Positions 31,428 through 40,112 of a DNA stretch of 61,305 bases are shown piece after piece. The stretch is from contig SIAJ01000023.1 of the NCBI GenBank assembly GCA_009691845.1, forward strand, positions 1-61,305. Direction: 5' to 3'. A program made the position numbers and the translations under genes. The DNA comes from Gemmataceae bacterium. GTDB lineage: Bacteria; Planctomycetota; Planctomycetia; Gemmatales; Gemmataceae. The notes below the pieces were generated by a model, which did not search any database, had not been told where the DNA came from, and was given only the letters and a program-made list of their open reading frames with translations. Position 1 is the stretch's first letter, and each line of letters starts with the position of its first letter.

Positions 31428-31889
31428 TTACGGCTTCCCGAAGATCTGCGCCCAGTAAGGCTCGCCTCGTGCGTTCATGGCAACGGCCACGCCGATCTCG
31501 CTGTAATTCCCGTTCATGATGTTCGCACGGTGGCCGGACGAATTCATCCACAGCTTGACGGTTTCGCCGGGGGTTGATGAATTCCAGGCGATGTTTTCAC
31601 CCGCGGCGCTGAATCCATAACCCGCTGCTCGAACGCGGTCGCCAACCGAGCCACCAAGGTTGTGATCGAGCTTGCTGTACTTCGCCATATTGGCCGAGTG
31701 TGCTCGGGCCACCAGGGTTAGTTTTTCATTCGCCACCAACTCGGCCAGCCCCGCCGCCTTGCGTTGGGCATTAGTCCAGTCCAGTACCCCTTTTTCGTCT
31801 TCTGACAGCACAAACTTCGTGGCCTTCGACTTTTCCTCTGCCACCGAACCGAGGGATAGACTCAGAACCAAGCCGAGACAAAAACGCAT
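31428..31889 (-). CDS. Secreted CAP/SCP domain protein
   Basis: A 153-residue exported protein with a signal peptide (about 1-17) and a single CAP domain. It has the family features: ARAHSANMAKYSKLDHN near the first His, AAGENIAWNS with the conserved Glu, and GHRANIMNGNYSEIGVAVA with the second His. CAP proteins occur in many bacteria and bind lipids or act as proteases in some cases; the bacterial role is mostly unknown. It converges on the YTV gene across a shared terminator. Confidence 0.9.
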   Translation of the reverse strand: MRFCLGLVLSLSLGSVAEEKSKATKFVLSEDEKGVLDWTNAQRKAAGLAELVANEKLTLVARAHSANMAKYSKLDHNLGGSVGDRVRAAGYGFSAAGENIAWNSSTPGETVKLWMNSSGHRANIMNGNYSEIGVAVAMNARGEPYWAQIFGKP

Positions 31890-31984
31890 GACGTTCCTCC
31901 TGAGGTGTCAATCTTGGGTGAGTAAGATATTTACAAAGGCGGCAGAGACCTGGCAACCCAGTGAAGATTGAACGGATGTGCGAA

Positions 31985-33127
31985 TTATCTGATAGTTTGA
32001 AACCGACCAAACCCGAACATGTTGATGGGCCAAGGGGTTCCGCCGTGCTCGACAAGGTCGGCGAGTACCTCCCCGACGACGGAAGAAAACTTGAAACCAT
32101 GCCCCGAAAATCCAGCTGCGACCGCGACATTGGCGAATTGAGGATGGAGGTCAATGAGAAAGTGGCGGTCCGGCGTCAATGTGTAGATGCACGTCTGAGC
32201 GTCATGAAGAGGGCCGTTCGCACCCGGAATGTGCTGCGTCAAGAACGCACGTACCGGAGCCTCGTCCGCAGCATGAATCGCACGATCAACCTCCGATGGC
32301 GACATAAGTTCTGGCGAACCATAGTGTTGTGCAACTTTTATTCCGCGGCCATCGATTTCCGGCAGGCCATAGAAGGGGCCTTCCGGGACATCGACCAGGA
32401 AGATCGGGAAGTGATCGCGACGGAATCGTTCGGGTTCATTCGTGCCGAACCAGAGGAGTGTCTGCCGCATTATTCGTAGCATTGCACCACTCTCAGCGAG
32501 GAGCTGCCCTGCCCACGGTCCGGCCGTAAGTATCAACTTCTGCGCATGATACGTCGCCTTCGCAGTCGTCACGCTGGCCGAGTTCCCGTTTGACGTCCAG
32601 GAGAGAACGGGTTCGTCTGCGTGCAGGGTCGCGCCCAAAAGGCGTGCCTGCTCCAAGTGAGCGCGAACACATTCTTCCACATAGAGGAACCCGGCATCCC
32701 GTTCCAGCACACCGACGTAGTCGTCCGAGAATTGGAACTGCGGGTAGCGTTCGCGAAGCCTGCTCGAAGTCAGATGTTCGACGTCCAAGCCATGCTGACC
32801 AGCTGAGGCCAGCACGCCGGATACGACTTCGCCTTCCGGTCGACCGATGACGAGGCAGCCACAATCGGTGAGCAGATGCTGCCCAGTTCGCTGTTCTAAA
32901 TCGTACCAGCGTTCAAACGCTCGGCGCACGAGCGGCACATAGGCAGGATCTTCGTAATATGCCCGGCGAATGATCCGCGTGTGTCCGTGCGAACTACCCC
33001 GATCGTGAACAAGCGGAAACTGCTCGAGCGCCAGCACCGAACGACCCCGCCGAGCCAACTCAAACGCGGCCGCCGAGCCCATGCCGCCAGCACCGATCAC
33101 GATGACATCGAAGGTGGGATGCGCCAT
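31985..33127 (-). CDS. solA: SolA-like N-methyl amino acid oxidase (monomeric sarcosine/N-methyltryptophan oxidase family)
   Basis: A 380-residue flavoenzyme close in length to SolA (372). The FAD fold starts VIVIGAGGMGSAA, the R-S-SHGHTRIIR segment follows, and Cys313 in CIYTLTPDRHF matches the Cys that binds FAD covalently in MSOX/MTOX. These enzymes oxidise N-methyl amino acids, releasing formaldehyde and H2O2. Substrate specificity cannot be read here. I start at the ATG at 33127; the upstream 27 residues are A/T-rich leader. It is minus-strand and 90 bases downstream of rnr. Confidence 0.85.
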   Translation of the reverse strand: MAHPTFDVIVIGAGGMGSAAAFELARRGRSVLALEQFPLVHDRGSSHGHTRIIRRAYYEDPAYVPLVRRAFERWYDLEQRTGQHLLTDCGCLVIGRPEGEVVSGVLASAGQHGLDVEHLTSSRLRERYPQFQFSDDYVGVLERDAGFLYVEECVRAHLEQARLLGATLHADEPVLSWTSNGNSASVTTAKATYHAQKLILTAGPWAGQLLAESGAMLRIMRQTLLWFGTNEPERFRRDHFPIFLVDVPEGPFYGLPEIDGRGIKVAQHYGSPELMSPSEVDRAIHAADEAPVRAFLTQHIPGANGPLHDAQTCIYTLTPDRHFLIDLHPQFANVAVAAGFSGHGFKFSSVVGEVLADLVEHGGTPWPINMFGFGRFQTIR

Positions 33128-33217
33128 AATCGGAGTATAGCAAGCACACAACGTGAGTGAGTTGTGGCACTCGAAGAAGATGGAACGAAGTAACGTCCGG
33201 ATCAACACACCACCACG

Positions 33218-35359
33218 CTAACGCCGCTCCCCACGCTTGGGCATGCCGCGTCCCGCTACGCGAAAATCGAGTTGCCGGCGTTGCAAGTCCACGCGAACCA
33301 CTTCCACCCGCACCGCGTCGCCCAGCCGATAGCGATGTCCCTGTCGTCGCCCTTCCAGCACGTGCCCATCCGGATCGTACTGGTAGTAATCGTCCCCGAG
33401 GCTGCTGACGTGGACCATCCCTTCCGCCGGGAACTCCTTGCCCTGGGCGAAGAAGCCGTATTCTGCAACGCCGGTAATGACCGCGTCCAGGATCATGCCA
33501 ATTCGGTCGCTGAGATACAACAGCAGGCGAAGTTTCACGGCTTCTCGCTCAGCACTTTCCGCACGGCGTTCTGTTTTCGAGCAATGTTCGCCGAGGTTGC
33601 GAAGTTCCTGCTCGTCCGAACGCACTTTTCCTTTCTCGATCCACTGGGCCAGTTGCCGATGGATCGTCAGGTCCGGGTATCGGCGAATCGGCGACGTGAA
33701 ATGGCAATAATGCGTGCTGGCCAGAGCATAATGCTCGTCTTCGTCCGGGGAATACTTCGCCTGTTTCAGGCTCCGCAGCATCGCGTAGTGCACGGCATGT
33801 CGCTCTGACGTCTTGGCACTTTCTTCCAGGATCCGCTGCAAGTCGTGCCGGCCTGGACGACGCGGAACCTTGTATTCCAGCGTCCGAACGAACGATGCAA
33901 ACACCTCCAGCTTCTTCAAGTCCGGGGCCGGATGAACACGACGGAGGAACGGGATCTTCTTCGAATCGAAGTGCGTCGCGACCGCTTCGTTGGCCGCGAG
34001 CATGAAGTCCTCGATGAGACGATGGCTGTCGTCCTGCACCGCGAAGTGGGCTCCATTCACATGCCCCTTATCGTCGTATTCCAACACTGCTGCGGGCATC
34101 GACATTTCGAGCGAGCCCCGCTTCGAGCGTCGTGTACGTAGCACGTTCGCGAAGCCACGCATGTCCACGAGCATGCGCACGATTTCCGGGGCCACGCTCT
34201 TGGCAAGTTCGCCATCCTGGTCTTGAAGGATCGCTTGCACTTGTTCGTACGTGAATCGCTTACGGTTGCGAATCGCCCCTCTTGCGAAGTTCGCCCCAAC
34301 CGGCTCTCCCTCGGCAGTGAACTCCATTTGAGCCGTTTGAACGTAGCGGACTTTGCCTTCTTGCAAGCTCGCCAGACCATTCGAGATGATCTCCGGGAAC
34401 ATCGGAATTACGCGTTGCGGCAGGTAGACGCTGGTGCCACGCTCGCGGGCCTCGCGATCCAGCGAACCGCCCGGCACAACAAAGTGCGAGACGTCGGCGA
34501 TGTGAACGGTCAATTCCCAGTGCCCAGTCTTCGCATCGCGAGTGAGCGAAACCGCGTCGTCAAAGTCTTTCGCATCGACGGGGTCGATCGTCACCACAAG
34601 TTGCTGCGTGAAATCCGTTCGCCCGGTCAGATCGTCCTCGCGGAACTTCGCGGCCTGGGATCGGGCCTCGTCCAAAACCGCATCGGGAAACTGATCGGGA
34701 ATCCCGAGCGCTCGCACCACGGAAGTGGTATCAACCTTCGGATCACCCGATCTCCCGAGCACTTCGACGATGGCCCCTTCGCCTCGATCCATCGCGGTCG
34801 GGAAACGAATCATCTCCAAAACGACTTTGTCTTTTGCCTTCGCGTTCTTCACGCCCGCGTCGGCGACGGCGACGCTGTGCGAGAAAATTTGACCATCAAC
34901 ACGTACGAATGCGGAACCATCCCGTTCAAAATAGGTGCCGACAAATTGCCGGGTGGCCCGCTTGACGATCTGTCGAACTTCGGCCTGGCCATCCGCACTG
35001 GCAGTCGATTTCTTGCGAACGGCGATTTCGACTTCGTCGCCAGTCACGGCATCCAGGACTGCGTGATCGGGAACGCGATACTCATGCGGCGGACCGTCCG
35101 GATTGGGCACGCGGACGATGCCATCGCCACTCGCGAGTCGTTTGAAAGTCCCCTTGAGTTTGGGCGTGGAGGGAGCAGGCCGAATGGTGTCATTGTGGCC
35201 GACTTGGGCTTTGCCCGTTCGGATGAGTTCCTTGAGAGCTTTGCGAAACTCTCGGTTCGCCGTCTCTTCAAGGCCCAGCTTGCGAGCGAGCGCCTTCGCC
35301 GACATGGGCTGATAGCCCTTCTTGTTGAGGGCACTCAGAATTCGTTCCGTGATGTCCAT
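33218..35359 (-). CDS. rnr: Ribonuclease R
   Basis: A 713-residue 3'-5' exoribonuclease able to degrade structured RNA. It has an N-terminal winged helix (1-60), cold-shock domains (about 68-200), an RNB domain, and a C-terminal S1 domain (about 625-705, ending DLQRRQLDFRV). All four catalytic Asp residues are present: 259, 265, 267 and 268 in IDPVDAKDFDDAVSL. It lacks the long basic tail of E. coli RNase R. It is the last gene of a tight operon (8-base gap) behind the zinc/HTH regulator and the YhaM-like exonuclease. Confidence 0.95.
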   Translation of the reverse strand: MDITERILSALNKKGYQPMSAKALARKLGLEETANREFRKALKELIRTGKAQVGHNDTIRPAPSTPKLKGTFKRLASGDGIVRVPNPDGPPHEYRVPDHAVLDAVTGDEVEIAVRKKSTASADGQAEVRQIVKRATRQFVGTYFERDGSAFVRVDGQIFSHSVAVADAGVKNAKAKDKVVLEMIRFPTAMDRGEGAIVEVLGRSGDPKVDTTSVVRALGIPDQFPDAVLDEARSQAAKFREDDLTGRTDFTQQLVVTIDPVDAKDFDDAVSLTRDAKTGHWELTVHIADVSHFVVPGGSLDREARERGTSVYLPQRVIPMFPEIISNGLASLQEGKVRYVQTAQMEFTAEGEPVGANFARGAIRNRKRFTYEQVQAILQDQDGELAKSVAPEIVRMLVDMRGFANVLRTRRSKRGSLEMSMPAAVLEYDDKGHVNGAHFAVQDDSHRLIEDFMLAANEAVATHFDSKKIPFLRRVHPAPDLKKLEVFASFVRTLEYKVPRRPGRHDLQRILEESAKTSERHAVHYAMLRSLKQAKYSPDEDEHYALASTHYCHFTSPIRRYPDLTIHRQLAQWIEKGKVRSDEQELRNLGEHCSKTERRAESAEREAVKLRLLLYLSDRIGMILDAVITGVAEYGFFAQGKEFPAEGMVHVSSLGDDYYQYDPDGHVLEGRRQGHRYRLGDAVRVEVVRVDLQRRQLDFRVAGRGMPKRGERR

Positions 35360-35367
35360 GCCTCAAT

Positions 35368-35838
35368 TCAACTCAAAACTGGTGCCGACGTCGAGTCCAC
35401 GGCAGGAACGATCGACTGATCCGACTTGGAATGGGAAGGGCGAATCGGCGGCAACGAGAAGGAATTACGCAGATAATTGTCGAGCGCCCGAGTTTGAATG
35501 AGCAATCCGGCTTCCCATCGCGAAAGGGTGTCCTCGGTCACACCGAGGACGGAAGCCAATTTTTCCCGGCTCAATCCGATCCGAAGACGGTTGTCGCGAA
35601 TCTCCTCGGGCGTCAGCAACACGGCCGCTTGACGAAGGGCAAACATCAGTTGTTCTTCGGAGGCGTCGGGAACGAGTTGGTTGCCGCGTGCCCTACGAGA
35701 GAAAATGACCAGGTCCAGAGAGGAGCCGAGGTACTCTTTGCCGTCGTGATCCGCACTGGTCTCGAATTGAGTTGTCACGAGGCCAAAAAATTGTTCCCCG
35801 CACGTCGGACATTTTCTGACAGCGCTGGACATGTTCAT
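35368..35838 (-). CDS. MqsA-like zinc-motif/HTH regulator
   Basis: A 156-residue protein. One CPTCG motif (Cys10, Cys13) starts it, but I see no second CxxC pair, so the zinc knuckle is incomplete compared with MqsA. A Xre-type helix-turn-helix (about 80-115, LTPEEIRDNRLRIGLSREKL then LGVTEDTLSRWEAG) follows, then a disordered tail. It resembles antitoxin-like regulators of the YgiT/MqsA type. It sits exactly between the two exoribonuclease genes, with gaps of 8 and 9 bases, so it probably regulates that operon. No toxin gene is visible beside it. Confidence 0.8.
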   Translation of the reverse strand: MNMSSAVRKCPTCGEQFFGLVTTQFETSADHDGKEYLGSSLDLVIFSRRARGNQLVPDASEEQLMFALRQAAVLLTPEEIRDNRLRIGLSREKLASVLGVTEDTLSRWEAGLLIQTRALDNYLRNSFSLPPIRPSHSKSDQSIVPAVDSTSAPVLS

Positions 35839-35847
35839 GGCCTTCCC

Positions 35848-36852
35848 TCAATTTCCTCGTTCCTCCGCCTCCTCATCCCCCGCCCCCGGATTTCTTCCTC
35901 CCTTGTACAGCCGACGTCCCAGTGCCGCGTTGTAAGGGGTCCAGGCCGAGTCGCCGCGATCCTCTGCGACTTCGCGAATCGCGATGTGTAGCCTCGAATC
36001 CATCAAGTCGATCGTGTGGAGTGCGACGGCCTCGGTCGTCATCGGCATCTTCGGGCTGCCAAATTGCGCTTCGCCGTGATGACTGAGGATCAGGTGCTTC
36101 AGGCGCAAATGCAGTTCGGCCGGAAAAGGTTCGCCGGTAAGGTCCGGAACCTTGCGCACTTTTTCATCCAGCATCTCGATGCCGATCACGAGATGGCCGA
36201 GCAGTTGCCCCTCGTCGCTGTAGGCAAAGGCACGGGCGTAGGTCAATTCGCGGAGCTTGCCGCTATCGTGTAGGAACACGCCCATGACCACGAGATCGCG
36301 ATTCACCTCGGGGTAGAGTGGCAGAATCTTTTCCGCGATGTCCATCATCGTGACGACGTGTTCGAGCAAGCCGCCGACGTAGGCATGATGAATTTTCACG
36401 CCGGCCGGGCAGCGGGCGAAGGCCCTCATGAAGTCGTCATCGATGAAGTAGGTTTCACCGAGTGTCCGCAGGTTAGGATCGCCGATTTTCCGAATCGCTG
36501 CCTTCAACCGCTCGAGCAACTTGCTCACGTCGTGCTTGGTGTGCGGCATGAAGTCGGTCAGTTCGACGCGTGCCGAGTCGTATTTTTCAAACGAGCTCAC
36601 GATGAGCTGAAGCGAGCCCTGGAAGAGTTGAACCTTCCCCTTCACATGGAGAAAATCGCCGGCATCAAAGCCCCGGAAGATTTGTTCCCCGGCATTCCAC
36701 ATGCGACCGACGAGCGAACCCGAGCGATCGCCCAGGTCGAACTGGATGTACGGGTTGCCGTTGCGATTAGCCCGTAGTTGTTTGTCAACAACGAGATATA
36801 CTTCGTCCACATTGTCGCTATCGGCAAGCCGATCGACGGATTGTCGGGTCAT
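35848..36852 (-). CDS. YhaM/CBF1-like 3'-5' exoribonuclease (OB-fold plus HD domain)
   Basis: A 334-residue protein with an N-terminal OB fold (about 20-90) and an HD phosphohydrolase domain. Metal ligands are in IHHAYVGGLLEH (His155/156 and His165) and LHDSGKL (His195, Asp196), with LSHHGE further on. YhaM of Gram-positive bacteria has this architecture and degrades RNA 3'-5'. The C-terminus is Glu/Gly-rich. It is the first gene of the YhaM-regulator-rnr operon; an upstream minus-strand DCC gene ends 29 bases away. Confidence 0.87.
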   Translation of the reverse strand: MTRQSVDRLADSDNVDEVYLVVDKQLRANRNGNPYIQFDLGDRSGSLVGRMWNAGEQIFRGFDAGDFLHVKGKVQLFQGSLQLIVSSFEKYDSARVELTDFMPHTKHDVSKLLERLKAAIRKIGDPNLRTLGETYFIDDDFMRAFARCPAGVKIHHAYVGGLLEHVVTMMDIAEKILPLYPEVNRDLVVMGVFLHDSGKLRELTYARAFAYSDEGQLLGHLVIGIEMLDEKVRKVPDLTGEPFPAELHLRLKHLILSHHGEAQFGSPKMPMTTEAVALHTIDLMDSRLHIAIREVAEDRGDSAWTPYNAALGRRLYKGGRNPGAGDEEAEERGN

Positions 36853-36881
36853 GTGCTTTTCCCCAATGAGCCGCGTTCAAA

Positions 36882-37289
36882 TCACTTACGCTTCGGGGGA
36901 ATGGTACAGATGCCATCGTGACAAGGAAGGAGTTGAAAGCGATTGCGGGCAATCCAGAGATAGGCTTTTTGCCCCAGACGGGGTATTCCTGGGATGAACA
37001 GGAGCGGAAACAGGGGCCACATCAGCGGTATTCGCCCGGCAATCCAGCGGACGGCCCGGAAGCCGGAAAGTGCTTGATTGCGATCGGGCGAAAGTACGTG
37101 CATCTCCGCGATCATGCGTGCTGGGTCGAGGTGAGCGTTGTTCGCGGGGATGCCTGCCGTATCGCGGCAATTGTGAAAATAGAGCAGGTGCAACCAGTCG
37201 AACCTCTTCAGGATGCCGGTCGTCTTGAGACAAAGCGGGCACTCGCCGTCGTAGAGCACAATCGCGGTTTTTGCAGTTTTTGCGGACAT
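36882..37289 (-). CDS. DCC-family thiol-disulfide oxidoreductase-like protein (DUF393)
   Basis: A 135-residue protein of the DCC family. The name-giving motif is YDGECPLC (CxxC) at about 14-21, followed by the typical IPLMWPLFPLLFIPGIPRLG hydrophobic segment. The fold resembles thioredoxin, and the role is presumed redox but not demonstrated. The C-terminus adds two Cys (LPCHDGICT). It starts at the ATG at 37289. It is divergent from panB (50 bases) and co-directional with the RNA-decay operon downstream. Confidence 0.87.
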   Translation of the reverse strand: MSAKTAKTAIVLYDGECPLCLKTTGILKRFDWLHLLYFHNCRDTAGIPANNAHLDPARMIAEMHVLSPDRNQALSGFRAVRWIAGRIPLMWPLFPLLFIPGIPRLGQKAYLWIARNRFQLLPCHDGICTIPPKRK

Positions 37290-37339
37290 CGTGACCCCTT
37301 CCAGACACTAACCGCTTTCTCGCCGATAGGATAACGGAT

Positions 37340-38149
37340 ATGAATTTACCCCCCTCGAAGTCGAAGCCTGTGACCGTACCGGACTTTCTGTCGGCTCGTT
37401 CGCGAGGCACCCGCTTGACCGTCTTGACGGCTTACGACTACTCGTTCGCTCGTTTGCTGGACGACGCGGGGGTGGACGCGATTCTCGTCGGCGATTCGCT
37501 GGGCATGGTGATTCAGGGACATTCCACGGCACTGCCCGTGACGTTGGAGGAAATGATTTATCACACGCGCTGTGTCGTCCGAGGCACGACGCGAGCACTG
37601 GTGATGACCGATCTGCCGTTCATGACCTTTCAGGTTGGACCAACCCAAGCTCTCGAAAGTGCGGGACGATTAGTAAAAGAAGGCGGTGCGCACGCGGTCA
37701 AACTTGAAGGAGGCGTGCGAACGGCGGAGGCAATCGCAGCCATCGTGAAGGCCGACATTCCGGTGGTGGGCCATATCGGCATGACGCCACAATCGGTTCA
37801 TCGCTTTGGCGGCTTCAAGGTGCAGCGGCAGGAAGAGCGATTGCTCGCCGATGCCAAGGCCGTCGAACAAGCCGGGGCGTTTGCTGTTGTCGTGGAATGT
37901 GTGCCCACGGACTTGGCAGAGAAGATTACGAATTCACTTTCGATCCCCACCATCGGCATCGGAGCCGGTCCGCATTGCGATGGCCAGGTATTAGTGATTC
38001 AAGACATGCTGGGAATGTACGGCGACTTGCGGCCGAAATTTGTCAAGCGGTACATTGAAGGAGGTTCTTCTATCAAAGAAGCTGTTGCCACATATTGCCG
38101 GGAAGTTCGAGAAGGCAAATTTCCCGATTTGGCACAAGCCTTTCAATAG
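37340..38149 (+). CDS. panB: 3-methyl-2-oxobutanoate hydroxymethyltransferase
   Basis: A 269-residue TIM-barrel enzyme of normal length. It transfers a hydroxymethyl group from 5,10-methylene-THF to ketoisovalerate, the first step to pantothenate and CoA. Hallmarks are LTAYDYSFARLLDDAGVDAI, VGDSLGMVIQGHSTALPVTL with a metal-binding Asp, LEGG, GHIGMTPQSVH, and GIGAGPHCDGQVLVI. glyA, which supplies the folate cofactor pool, lies 19 kb away with no direct link. panC is not adjacent. A hairpin overlaps the stop codon. Confidence 0.97.
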   Translation: MNLPPSKSKPVTVPDFLSARSRGTRLTVLTAYDYSFARLLDDAGVDAILVGDSLGMVIQGHSTALPVTLEEMIYHTRCVVRGTTRALVMTDLPFMTFQVGPTQALESAGRLVKEGGAHAVKLEGGVRTAEAIAAIVKADIPVVGHIGMTPQSVHRFGGFKVQRQEERLLADAKAVEQAGAFAVVVECVPTDLAEKITNSLSIPTIGIGAGPHCDGQVLVIQDMLGMYGDLRPKFVKRYIEGGSSIKEAVATYCREVREGKFPDLAQAFQ

Positions 38150-38180
38150 GACTTATGAGGCATGTCTGCCCCATAAGTCC
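38149..38180. terminator. Hairpin between panB and the fasciclin gene
   Basis: 14-nt arms (38149-38162 and 38167-38180) pair with one mismatch around a TGTC loop. It overlaps the panB stop and lies between convergent genes. No U-run follows on either strand, so termination is only suggested. Confidence 0.5.
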
Positions 38181-38190
38181 CGTAAATCGA

Positions 38191-38670
38191 TCAATCCGGG
38201 ATAAGCACCGTATCAATCACATGAATCACGCCGTTCGAAGTGGAAATGTCCGTCTTAAGAACCTTGGCGGAACCCAGTGTCACTTTTCCGTCGGCGACCT
38301 TGATCTCAAAGCCGTTGACCTTTTTGCCGTCCATCTTAACGACATCTTTCGCCATCACGCTCTTGCCCACCACAACGTGAGCGAGCAAAATCTTCTTCAG
38401 TTTTTCCTTGTCGGCGAGGACCGCCTTGAGGGTGTCGGCAGGGATTTTGGCAAAAGCCTCGTCGGTCGGGGCGAACACCGTGAAGGGCCCCTTGCCCTTC
38501 ACGGTTTCGATCAGCTCGGCTTCCTTGAGTGCAACTGCGAGAGTCTTGAACGATCCGGCGGCAACTGCGGTGTCAACAATGTCCTTCTTCTCTTCAGCGT
38601 TACTGCGAGGAGAGGTGGCGAGGAGAACGACCGCAGCCAGAGCGAACGCTCCAAAAATGCTCTTCATCAT
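38191..38670 (-). CDS. Secreted fasciclin-domain protein
   Basis: A 159-residue exported protein with a signal peptide (about 1-25) and one FAS1 domain. The H1 motif [14 protein letters not shown] and the H2 motif [13 protein letters not shown] bracket the domain, and [16 protein letters not shown] lies in the middle. FAS1 domains mediate adhesion or matrix contacts. I start at the ATG at 38670 (MMKSIF), just after GGAG; a second ATG follows. It converges on panB. Confidence 0.92.
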   Translation of the reverse strand: MMKSIFGAFALAAVVLLATSPRSNAEEKKDIVDTAVAAGSFKTLAVALKEAELIETVKGKGPFTVFAPTDEAFAKIPADTLKAVLADKEKLKKILLAHVVVGKSVMAKDVVKMDGKKVNGFEIKVADGKVTLGSAKVLKTDISTSNGVIHVIDTVLIPD

Positions 38671-38770
38671 GTGCTCCAATTCCTTAGGTGAGATGCGCGG
38701 TGCCAAACTGATGGAGCCGCACATCATTGTGGACGCGTGCCATAGTTGATTCCAATTTCGGCAAGTTTTT

Positions 38771-38799
38771 TTGCACAGTTTACCTGATCACGGTACAAT
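38771..38799 (+). promoter_or_regulatory. Sigma-70-type promoter of the UvrC-like gene
   Basis: TTGCAC (38771-38776), exactly 17 bases, then TACAAT (38794-38799). Transcription from here would start at about 38806, downstream of the earliest in-frame start, which helps place the real start at 38834. Confidence 0.7.
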
Positions 38800-38833
38800 C
38801 CTCATCCAATACCCTCGGAAGGAATCCGTACTC

Positions 38834-39994
38834 TTGGCCACGCTGTTCCCCGTCAAAACGTTTGCCGGGTTTGGGCCAACGGTGGTTCGACCCGCGGATT
38901 TCTTCGTAGACCTGGGGCGAATCAAGTCTCGCAAGGAAGCCAAGCTCCACGCGGGCGTGCGACGCATCGCTCCCAAGTCACCTGGCGTTTACGGAATGCT
39001 AGGCAGGTATGGCGAGCTGATCTACATTGGCAAGGCCAAGTCACTTCGCTGCCGGCTGATGAGCTATTTTCGCGAAAGTCGCGATCCGAAAGCCGGCCGC
39101 ATTCTGAAACATACGGGCACGCTCGTGTGGGAAACGGTACCCGACGAGTTCGCTGCTCTCGTTCGCGAATTGGAGTTGATTCGCAGGCATCGGCCTCGTT
39201 TCAATGTTCTCGGCCAACCTGGCCACCATCGTTACTGCTACGTCTGTCTCGGCCGGGCCCCGGCTTCCTACGCGTACGTCTCGCGTTCCCTTTCCGGCAA
39301 GGACCTTGTGGTCTATGGCCCGCTAACTAGTGCGGCGCAAGCGGGCGATGCCGTTCGCCGCCTGAACGACTGGTATCGGCTGCGTGATTGTCCACAGACC
39401 ATCGAGATGCACTTCGCCGATCCAAAAGAGTTGTTCCCGCAGGAGCGTGTGCCGGGCTGCTTGCGTTTCGAGATTGGCACCTGCACCGGGCCGTGCATCG
39501 GCAAGTGCACGCGTGCGAGTTACGGTTCCCAAGTGCGATCCGCGAAGAAATTCCTGGATGGTGCGGACAATCGACCGCTAGACGATCTGAAGAAACAAAT
39601 GGAGCGAGCAGCTAACGCGATGGAATACGAACGGGCGGCAGACTTACGCGATCGCTTGGCCCATCTGGACTGGCTCGCAGAGCGATTAAATTGGCTTCGT
39701 CATGCGCGAGCCGAGAACACCTTCGTCTATCCGCTGAAGGGGCCGGATGAACGCACGGTCTGGTATCTCATCCACCGAGGAAGAGTGAGGGGTGCCTGCT
39801 ATCTGCCGACTTGTGCCTCCACCTCGCGAAAAGCCGTGAAGTTGCTCGATGATGTGTACGAAGAATTGGCCCCTAGTGTAACACCACACCAGGTCGATCA
39901 CGTCTTGCTGGTGTCCGCTTGGTTTCGCAAGTATCCGGAACAGAAGGCCGGCTTACTGATGCCACATCAAGCCAAAGGAGTGGCCGCGAAGTAG
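38834..39994 (+). CDS. Cho-like UvrC N-terminal nuclease (GIY-YIG plus UVR motif)
   Basis: A 386-residue protein matching only the first half of UvrC. A GIY-YIG nuclease domain (about 48-130) has GVYGM and IYIGKAKSLRCRLMSYF, a Cys cluster (CTGPCIGKC) follows, then a UVR motif (LKKQMERAANAMEYERAADL) that binds UvrB. The C-terminal RNase H-like nuclease and helix-hairpin-helix domains that make the 5' incision are missing. This matches E. coli Cho, which makes only the 3' incision in nucleotide excision repair. The start is a TTG at 38834 with AAGGAA upstream. A preceding promoter rules out the longer TTG at 38771. Confidence 0.85.
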   Translation: MATLFPVKTFAGFGPTVVRPADFFVDLGRIKSRKEAKLHAGVRRIAPKSPGVYGMLGRYGELIYIGKAKSLRCRLMSYFRESRDPKAGRILKHTGTLVWETVPDEFAALVRELELIRRHRPRFNVLGQPGHHRYCYVCLGRAPASYAYVSRSLSGKDLVVYGPLTSAAQAGDAVRRLNDWYRLRDCPQTIEMHFADPKELFPQERVPGCLRFEIGTCTGPCIGKCTRASYGSQVRSAKKFLDGADNRPLDDLKKQMERAANAMEYERAADLRDRLAHLDWLAERLNWLRHARAENTFVYPLKGPDERTVWYLIHRGRVRGACYLPTCASTSRKAVKLLDDVYEELAPSVTPHQVDHVLLVSAWFRKYPEQKAGLLMPHQAKGVAAK

Positions 39995-40112
39995 TCGCAT
40001 GACCGTGGGGACGGGCCACTGGTCTGTCCCGCCTCGACATGTTGCGCAGTTTCAACGCACGCGATGCAAGAGAGGGTCGCCTCGGTAGCCGGACAGACCA
40101 GAGGTCCGGCAG

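Noticed and set aside
35368..35838. A toxin-antitoxin module around the MqsA-like protein
   Set aside because: No small toxin gene is adjacent. The neighbours are large exoribonucleases 8-9 bases away, so an operon regulator fits better.
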